Shown: in pieces, positions 29,634 to 33,853 of the stretch
Layout: each line of letters starts with the position of its first letter
Numbering within the stretch: the stretch's first letter is position 1
DNA from: Candidatus Omnitrophica bacterium UBA5776
GTDB taxonomy: Bacteria > Omnitrophota > Gorgyraeia > Gygaellales > Profunditerraquicolaceae
Assembly: GCA_002418595.1 (NCBI GenBank)
Contig: DIEK01000055.1
Coordinates: 1-33,853, forward strand
Direction of reading: 5' to 3'
Length of the DNA stretch: 33,853 bases
Position numbers and translations under genes: made by a program
The notes under the pieces: generated by a model
Told to the model about the DNA's origin: nothing
Seen by the model: the letters and a program-made list of their open reading frames with translations, nothing else
The model's database searches: none

Positions 29634-30488
29634 ATGTATACACAGATAATCAAACAGCCCAGCGTCAGAGGTATCGCCGCCAGCGCATTGGCCACAGCGG
29701 ACGTGCCGGCAAAAGGAACGCATTTCGCCGCTTTTCTCCGCTGCCTTACATCGGCCGGCGTGGAGTTGACCAGGGCGCAGATGCTGGCCGATATAAGCGA
29801 CATTTACGTCGACCTTAACGGCCAGAGGATATACGACGTCTCGGCCAAGCTGCTGCTGGATTTACAAAAGTATTACGGCGACGCCGACGGCGCTGGGAAC
29901 GTAGACGGGATAATCCCGATATACTTCGCGCGGCCGCATTTGTCGACTTTTGCCGAACGGTCGCTTTACGCGATCGGGATGAATAAGGTCGACAGTTTCG
30001 TCATCACGCTGAAACTCGCGTCTTCCCTGGCGCAGTTGGCGTATGCGGAAGTCTACAGCGAGATCACTCCGGATGAGCGCGCGGTCGGCCAGCACTACCA
30101 GATCAAGAGATACCCGCAGTCGTTCTCTTCAACGGGGTTACAGGAAGTCACCTCGATCCCGAAGCAGGACGCGACGGTCGCATACGGCGCGCTGCACATC
30201 GAAGCCGGATCGGGGACGTTCGATTACGTCACCATCAAACTCGGCGGGCAGAGCATCCATGACACCATCTGCCCCAACCTGAACAAGGTCATGCTCCAGC
30301 GTGAATTGCGCACACCGCAAAGCGGTTACTACCACGTCGACTTCGCGCGCAACCGCGATATGGGCAGCATCTTGCCCATGGCCGGGGTGAAAGACTTCCG
30401 GACACAGATAAACTGGAAGACCGCCGCTCCGGGAAACTTCAACATCTTTGCCGAGGAGTTACACGGCTTGAAGGTTGCCAACGCGTAG
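29634..30488 (+). CDS. Major capsid protein, double jelly-roll, PM2 P2-like
   Basis: Forms the trimeric capsomers of the icosahedral shell. At 284 residues it is close to PM2 P2. Segments align by pattern with P2 as I remember it: IYVDLNGQRIYD (P2 has VRVELDGRLL), IPIYFARPHLSTFAERSLYAIGM (P2 has VSFHFVRPEMK and RMFALG), then, in the second jelly roll, GALHIEAGSGTFDYVTIKLGG (P2 has AAIHIKAAGVDAVEFQIDG) and YYHVDFARNRDMGSILPM (P2 has YTIDFMLEGDVYQSVLL). The order of strands is the same. GGGAGGT lies ten bases before the ATG. A long hairpin follows the stop. Confidence 0.85.
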   Translation: MYTQIIKQPSVRGIAASALATADVPAKGTHFAAFLRCLTSAGVELTRAQMLADISDIYVDLNGQRIYDVSAKLLLDLQKYYGDADGAGNVDGIIPIYFARPHLSTFAERSLYAIGMNKVDSFVITLKLASSLAQLAYAEVYSEITPDERAVGQHYQIKRYPQSFSSTGLQEVTSIPKQDATVAYGALHIEAGSGTFDYVTIKLGGQSIHDTICPNLNKVMLQRELRTPQSGYYHVDFARNRDMGSILPMAGVKDFRTQINWKTAAPGNFNIFAEELHGLKVANA

Positions 30489-30496
30489 TTAAACCA

Positions 30497-30524
30497 GGCA
30501 GCGGGGGCCGCGGGCCCTCCTGCC
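30497..30524 (+). terminator. Stable hairpin after the capsid gene (attenuator-like)
   Basis: GGCAG (30497-30501) pairs with CTGCC (30520-30524), and inside it GGGGGCC pairs with GGCCCTC around GCG, giving about 12 pairs with one bulge. No T-run follows, so it is more likely a 3'-end stabiliser or partial attenuator that keeps capsid mRNA above the level of downstream genes. Confidence 0.5.
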
Positions 30525-30546
30525 CTTCTTACCAAAAGGCGGCAAA

Positions 30547-30831
30547 ATGGCTTTATTGACAGATGCTCTCTCTTCTCTTAGCGGGATAGCCGGACAGCTG
30601 GCGACGATATACACTAACGGCGTGGAAGCCTATACATCATCGCAGGCGCGGCTTGCTGCGCTTGACGCTATTGATTCTGAAACCGTTAAAACCGCCACGC
30701 CTGTCGTCCAGACCACAACAGAAACCACCGCCAAAACCAAAGAAATGAACTGGACGGTGATCGGACTGGTGGCTGTGGCGATCCTGGGTATCCTGCTGGT
30801 GATCATGGTATTCAACCGCCGGAGGGGTTAA
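30547..30831 (+). CDS. Virion membrane protein with C-terminal anchor (94 residues)
   Basis: A polar, Ala/Thr/Ser-rich N-terminal part (1-66) is followed by one membrane helix, TVIGLVAVAILGILLVIMVF, and a basic RRRG end. AAGGCGG precedes the ATG. The position after the major capsid gene and the tail-anchored build suggest a minor virion protein linking shell and membrane. Confidence 0.68.
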   Translation: MALLTDALSSLSGIAGQLATIYTNGVEAYTSSQARLAALDAIDSETVKTATPVVQTTTETTAKTKEMNWTVIGLVAVAILGILLVIMVFNRRRG

Positions 30832-30832
30832 C

Positions 30833-31063
30833 ATGGCGCTTCCACCGATAACGTCCACCCTCACTAACAGTCCTCCGAGTTTTGTTTCATCTCCACAATC
30901 GAGCGCGGCGGCGAAAAGCGGCGATATTTACTCCGACTTTTCCACGGGGTCGTTTAGTGTCGGAGGGATAGCTTCAGGCAGTAGTATCTGGGGAGGCGTT
31001 ATCATAGCAGGCATAATCGCGGTATTTTTCTTGTTCAGAAAGCAGCTCTTTAAAAAGAAATGA
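30833..31063 (+). CDS. Virion membrane protein with C-terminal anchor (76 residues)
   Basis: Ser/Pro-rich N-terminus (ITSTLTNSPPSFVSSPQSS), glycine/serine segment, then the membrane helix IWGGVIIAGIIAVFFLF and a KQLFKKK end. GGAGGGG precedes the ATG. Same topology as its upstream neighbour. Its stop overlaps the next start (ATGA). Confidence 0.65.
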   Translation: MALPPITSTLTNSPPSFVSSPQSSAAAKSGDIYSDFSTGSFSVGGIASGSSIWGGVIIAGIIAVFFLFRKQLFKKK

Positions 31064-31461
31064 TCGTCACGGTGCGGGCCCTGGCCTGGGATGAACAGGT
31101 TAATGCCCTGGTCAAGCGGCTGAATCCGGCATACGGCCTTACCGCGCTGCAAAGGCTTGTGGAACGCGGCGAAGTGCAGCTGTATAACGTGATCACCCAG
31201 GATAACCGGTTAGGAGTGATCATCACCCGCATCGATACCGGATATAACGGGACCCGGGAATTGGTCGTGATGCACGCGGTAAGCGAAGTTAAACCGGCCC
31301 AGCCGTTAACTTCCGTCCTGGCCCCGGTGTTCGAAGCGATAGCAAAAACTGCCGGAGCAGATAAAGTCAGGGTTCATTCAGACCGGCGCGGGATCGACAA
31401 GCTCCTTGAGGATAACGGATATAGTTTCAGCGAAACGGTGTTCATAAAAGAGGTCAAGTAA
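31060..31461 (+). CDS. GNAT-like protein in the capsid operon
   Basis: A soluble 133-residue protein. The central LGVIITRIDTGYNGTRELVVMHAVSE and the end KVRVHSDRRGIDKLLEDNGYSFSETVFIKEV follow the strand-helix-strand order of GNAT acetyltransferases, in which a late strand is followed by an N-terminal-like GY-x-x-x-E turn; the classic Q/RxxGxG/A acetyl-CoA loop is not clear. Proteins of this look occur between structural genes in several phages. A catalytic role is unproven. Confidence 0.45.
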   Translation: MIVTVRALAWDEQVNALVKRLNPAYGLTALQRLVERGEVQLYNVITQDNRLGVIITRIDTGYNGTRELVVMHAVSEVKPAQPLTSVLAPVFEAIAKTAGADKVRVHSDRRGIDKLLEDNGYSFSETVFIKEVK

Positions 31462-31883
31462 TGTCAAAAGGATCGTCCAGTTCCAGCAGCGCTTCTACCA
31501 CGCAGACAGTCAACGAGGATAACCGCGCGGCCGCGGACAACGGCGGGATTGCCCTGGCTAAAGGCGCACAGCTGATCCAGACAGACGAGTTCAGCGATAA
31601 CGTGGCAAAAGCATTTAATCAGCTGATAGACCTGGCTCGGGATGCCGGGAGTGTTGCTCTCGATGCACAGACGACGGCCATGCAGAAAGCCATGTCGAAC
31701 GCCGAAGATGCCTTGAACAAGGTCGTGCAGCAATCCGGCGAGGCATTAACCGCAGTAAGCCAGCGGTTAGAGACACAGGAAGCCGGGGAAGATTCGATAT
31801 ACACAAAAATATTCCCTTATATCGTGGTCGTAGCCGTTGCAGTGATTATCGTGATTGCGGTGATAAATTTTCGGAGGAAATGA
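31461..31883 (+). CDS. Virion membrane protein with Ser-rich start and coiled coil (140 residues)
   Basis: Starts with a serine/threonine run (KGSSSSSSASTTQTV). A long alpha-helical region (30-110, AFNQLIDLARDAGSVALDAQTTAMQKAMSNAEDALN) is followed by the membrane helix IFPYIVVVAVAVIIVIAVI near the C-terminus and a basic FRRK end. It may be a spike-anchoring or membrane-shaping protein. Its ends overlap both neighbours by a few bases. Confidence 0.68.
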   Translation: MSKGSSSSSSASTTQTVNEDNRAAADNGGIALAKGAQLIQTDEFSDNVAKAFNQLIDLARDAGSVALDAQTTAMQKAMSNAEDALNKVVQQSGEALTAVSQRLETQEAGEDSIYTKIFPYIVVVAVAVIIVIAVINFRRK

Positions 31884-32473
31884 TGCAGAGATCCGCATAC
31901 AAATATTTCAGCGTTACAATCCCGGCCGGTGAGATACGGCGTGTTGACGTGTATTCCAGGTTTTTGACAATACTCAACAACAGCGCGGCTTCCGATCCGC
32001 TGGTCTCGATCGGCGGGCAGAGTTATGAACGGATACCTCAAGGCATATCGATCGAACTGCCGGATGACGAGAACTTCACATATCTTGAATTTTATAATGA
32101 TTCCGCTGCGACGCTCACAATAACCTTTGCCGTCTCTGCCGGTCGTATCTACGACGCCAGGTTCGTCGCGTCTGCGATATTGTCGGTCAACGCGACATCA
32201 AACGTGTTATCCACACCGGCGGCCATAGCGGTTACGACTTCTGCTCCGGCATCGCCTGCAATCGCCGCGGACAGCACGCGCCGCGCGGTGATGTTACAGA
32301 ATAACGGTTCGTATCCGGTTTGGGCCGGAGATTCAAACGTCGACGGCGCAAACAACCGAGGGTTATGTATCTCGCCCGGGGAGGCTCTCACTTTGGAATC
32401 AGAAGCCGAAATTTATCTAAGGTCAACCGGTGGGGCAAGCACCATTTCCCCCACTATCCTGCAGAAGGTGTAA
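31880..32473 (+). CDS. Beta-rich structural protein (197 residues), penton or spike candidate
   Basis: No membrane helix. The sequence has two beta-rich halves: 1-95 (YFSVTIPAGEIRRVDVYSRFLTILNN, YLEFYNDSAATLTITF) and 110-197 (STRRAVMLQNNGSYPVWAGDSNVDGANNRGLCISPGEALTLE). The second half resembles small beta-sandwich modules common in phage tail or decoration proteins. In a DJR virus this fits a vertex (penton) protein or receptor-binding spike. GGAGGAAATG supplies the start. Confidence 0.55.
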   Translation: MMQRSAYKYFSVTIPAGEIRRVDVYSRFLTILNNSAASDPLVSIGGQSYERIPQGISIELPDDENFTYLEFYNDSAATLTITFAVSAGRIYDARFVASAILSVNATSNVLSTPAAIAVTTSAPASPAIAADSTRRAVMLQNNGSYPVWAGDSNVDGANNRGLCISPGEALTLESEAEIYLRSTGGASTISPTILQKV

Positions 32474-32475
32474 AG

Positions 32476-32853
32476 ATGAATGGACTTTCAGGAGGAGTAA
32501 AGAACACCCGGGGACTAAACGGCGATACCGGATCGCAAGTGGCAAAGTCCGTTGCCGCAAACAGCGGAACAACGATTATCCATACCGTAACCGCCGGAAA
32601 GGCGTTTTATCTCGACTCCGTAGCATTATCACACGACGGCTTTGGTACCGGGACTTGCAATCTGTTCATACGAAACGGATCAGACGTGCTTACCGTAGAG
32701 CTATTGTGGCTTTGTTCGGCAGCAAACGTCATAAGGGATCGGCAAAATCAATACAAGTATCCGATCAAAATCACGGCCGGGTATGATATATGTCTGGGAG
32801 TTGGCGGAGTAACTGCTCACGCCTGTATCACCGGCTGGGAAGAGGACGTATAA
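32476..32853 (+). CDS. Beta-rich structural protein (125 residues), spike candidate
   Basis: From ATG 32476 the protein is MNGLSGGVKNTRGLNGDTGSQ, then repeated short strands (TIIHTVTAGKAFYLDSVALSH, NLFIRNGSDVLTVELLWL, KITAGYDICLGVGG). The pattern is that of a compact beta-sandwich, as in phage receptor-binding or decoration proteins. The frame is open upstream into the previous gene, but that part is arginine-rich and out of frame with it. Likely a surface component. Confidence 0.55.
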   Translation: MNGLSGGVKNTRGLNGDTGSQVAKSVAANSGTTIIHTVTAGKAFYLDSVALSHDGFGTGTCNLFIRNGSDVLTVELLWLCSAANVIRDRQNQYKYPIKITAGYDICLGVGGVTAHACITGWEEDV

Positions 32854-33116
32854 TGTCTAAGGTTATCACTTTAGCATCGAACCAGGAATCGAGGAATTCA
32901 TGCCGGTTTTGCTGTTTCGGCACAGCAAGTCATAAGGTTGTCGATGAGGCAAAGGCAGAAGCCTTTTATCTCTGTGATCAACATTACAAAGAGTATCAGG
33001 CCGATCACGATGACATTCAAAGTAACATTGATACGCGGGCGGAGATCGCCGCAAGGAAAGCGGCCGCGGAGAAAGAAGCTGCCCCCTCCCCCGCCGGGAA
33101 AGACGAGGTGCAATAA
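32853..33116 (+). CDS. Small zinc-binding protein (87 residues)
   Basis: C17, C20 and C21 in SCRFCCFG, with C41 and H44 in YLCDQHYKEY, form a likely zinc site. A long charged helix (60-87, ending Ala/Glu/Lys-rich) follows. Starts within the previous stop (TAATG), ends within the next start. Unknown role; it is the only zinc-type protein within the late block. Confidence 0.6.
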   Translation: MSKVITLASNQESRNSCRFCCFGTASHKVVDEAKAEAFYLCDQHYKEYQADHDDIQSNIDTRAEIAARKAAAEKEAAPSPAGKDEVQ

Positions 33117-33328
33117 TGCCGTTACTTTTCGCTATACCGATAATCGCGGGACTCGGCGGCCTGTTCGCCGGGTCAATCATACAGACCAAAGCCGATAACT
33201 CCACAGCGCCGGTGGGCGGCGGCGTGGAAGGCACTAACTCCCTGCCTGTATATGTTACCGTGCCGCTGATCGTCGGCGGGATCATACTTGCGCTGGTCAT
33301 CGTCAAGAAAATAACCAAGAAACTTTAA
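33116..33328 (+). CDS. Two-helix membrane protein (70 residues)
   Basis: Membrane helices at 2-22 (LLFAIPIIAGLGGLFAGSII) and 47-65 (VTVPLIVGGIILALVIV) are joined by a polar loop with a GGG turn. A KKITKKL end follows. Likely virion membrane protein; a holin is another possibility because of the two-helix layout. Confidence 0.62.
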   Translation: MPLLFAIPIIAGLGGLFAGSIIQTKADNSTAPVGGGVEGTNSLPVYVTVPLIVGGIILALVIVKKITKKL

Positions 33329-33343
33329 CCGGGAGACGAATAT

Positions 33344-33445
33344 ATGTCAGTGATCGCGTTTTTATTCGGCGGGGCCTGCGGGTTCATCGGCGGAGTAGTC
33401 TGCACGCTCAAGATGGTGCGGAAACAGCTGAAGTCAACGCCGTGA
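33344..33445 (+). CDS. Single-pass membrane peptide (33 residues)
   Basis: GGGAGACG precedes ATG 33344. The peptide is VIAFLFGGACGFIGGVVCTL with a basic end (KMVRKQLKSTP). Overlaps the next gene by four bases (GTGA). Too short for family assignment. Confidence 0.5.
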   Translation: MSVIAFLFGGACGFIGGVVCTLKMVRKQLKSTP

Positions 33446-33723
33446 TTTTTGCCGGGTTCTCAATAGTGAAATGGCTTGCCGGGTTCAACCTCTTCAACGG
33501 GGAGAAACTCGGCAAGTTTTTGTTTTCCCTGGTGCTGTTCGCGGTGTTCTTCTTTGTGGCAATCGGGGTTTACCACCGGGCCTTCATCATGCCGACAACA
33601 TCGAACAAAACGGTGATCCAGGAAGTCCGGGAAATGCACTACCATTACGAAACTATCAATAAGCCGAACAACCGGTTCCTGGGGGTGCAAATCGGGCCGC
33701 TGAAGTTAGGCGCGGGGATATAA
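33442..33723 (+). CDS. Membrane protein (93 residues), last gene of the provirus
   Basis: GTG 33442 overlaps the upstream stop. A hydrophobic first part (IFAGFSIVKWLAGF) and a strong membrane helix (FLFSLVLFAVFFFVAIGVY, about 27-45) are followed by a polar C-terminal tail (VIQEVREMHYHYETINKPNNRFLG) that is probably in the periplasm or virion interior. Unknown function. Confidence 0.6.
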   Translation: MIFAGFSIVKWLAGFNLFNGEKLGKFLFSLVLFAVFFFVAIGVYHRAFIMPTTSNKTVIQEVREMHYHYETINKPNNRFLGVQIGPLKLGAGI

Positions 33724-33726
33724 AAA

Positions 33727-33763
33727 AAGAAGCGGGTTAAGTTCTGGCGAACACCCGCTTCTT
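33727..33763. terminator. Terminator at the right end, T-run on the minus strand
   Basis: AAGAAGCGGGT (33727-33737) and ACCCGCTTCTT (33753-33763) form a perfect 11-bp stem. The A-run lies before the stem, so the T-run needed for Rho-independent release is on the minus strand. It can stop transcripts arriving from the right; on the + strand it would act weakly. It follows the last viral stop by only four bases. Confidence 0.65.
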
Positions 33764-33853
33764 AAACCAACTGAATGATGAAAAGATACCATAAACGAAA
33801 ACTGCTGTCAAGGGGGAGATTCGAAAAAATTGGGAATGATACCATAGATCCTT
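33764..33853. other. Non-coding right edge of the window
   Basis: About 90 AT-rich bases without a gene. TGATACCATA-like sequence occurs twice, GATACCATAAAC at 33785-33796 and GATACCATAGAT at 33839-33850. No dif-like sequence is present. This is either the last part of the provirus or already the start of flanking sequence. Confidence 0.4.

Larger units (their letters stand above)
25181..33853 (+). mobile_element. PM2-like tailless double-jelly-roll provirus, right end not seen
   Basis: Twenty-five small, tightly packed + strand genes begin 43 bases after dif. They include a replication initiator with internal iterons, a packaging ATPase, a PM2 P2-like major capsid protein and many single-pass membrane proteins, the set expected for a virus with an inner membrane under a protein shell. 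No tail, portal, large terminase, integrase, transposase or endolysin is recognised. The length seen (about 8.6 kb) is close to that of PM2 (about 10 kb). The last gene ends at 33723, followed by a terminator. A second dif copy, expected at the right junction, is not found before the window ends. Confidence 0.85.

Noticed and set aside
25181..33853. Filamentous phage (inovirus) at dif, as with CTX phage
   Set aside because: Dif integration, small membrane genes and a P-loop ATPase fit an inovirus, but there is no rolling-circle initiator or pIII-like adhesin. The ATPase lacks a Zot membrane helix, and a 284-residue P2-like capsid protein is present.
33764..33853. Second dif copy at the right end
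   Set aside because: I searched for the arm sequences TTAACATAA and TTATAGGAAGT and their complements; none is present. The GATACCAT repeats there do not match dif.

Overview
The window looks like the terminus region of a bacterial chromosome, most likely from an uncultured member of the Omnitrophota or a related PVC-superphylum lineage. It carries an integrated tailless virus at its right end. The lineage guess rests on the small basic protein at 15606 (a family I know from Chlamydiae, Verrucomicrobia and relatives), a DUF4416 gene, LPS-heptose genes beside an Asp23/AmaP pair, and a mixed anaerobe-like gene set. It is an inference from gene content. Nearly all chromosomal genes lie on the + strand with short overlaps (ATGA, GTGA, TTGA) and clear Shine-Dalgarno sites. 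The only minus-strand gene is at 19537-20049. No gene-free stretch exceeds 300 bases; the longest is about 256 bases (28930-29185).

Chromosomal part (1-25180). First comes a housekeeping run: aroQ tail, M24 peptidase, efp, accB, accC, Asp23-family protein, AmaP. Next is a PPi-type phosphofructokinase with gmhA and rfaE2 (ADP-heptose supply), followed by thiD2, thiE and thiC (thiamine). A tRNA-Gly(CCC) and an NlpD-like lipoprotein follow, then an ATPase, a phosphoesterase, a HIT hydrolase, dgt and an HD-GYP protein. The SPOR protein, small basic protein, SH3 protein, site-2 protease and aroB come next and end at a strong terminator (18587-18638). A low-GC secreted protein, a GspC/PilP-like protein, two PilZ proteins, DUF4416, a radical SAM enzyme, rlmB, an HD protein, a small lipoprotein and a secreted transglutaminase-like protein complete this part.

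At 25181-25208 there is a near-canonical dif site (XerC/XerD recombination site). Everything to its right, 25 small genes all on the + strand, reads as a PM2-like (corticovirus-like) double-jelly-roll provirus. It holds a replication initiator with five palindromic iterons inside its own gene, a series of tiny zinc-binding and membrane proteins, and a FtsK/HerA-type packaging ATPase. After these come a possible structured RNA, a terminator flanked by twin palindromic operators, the major capsid protein (29634-30488), and a run of small transmembrane and beta-rich virion proteins. I see no integrase, which fits integration by the host Xer recombinases at dif. The window stops about 90 bases after the last viral terminator, before any second dif copy, so the right junction is not seen.

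The most novel parts are the dif-parked DJR provirus in this lineage, its lambda-O-like origin, an 11-bp-period CCCAG array running through two overlapping genes in different frames, and the putative RNA next to the packaging ATPase.
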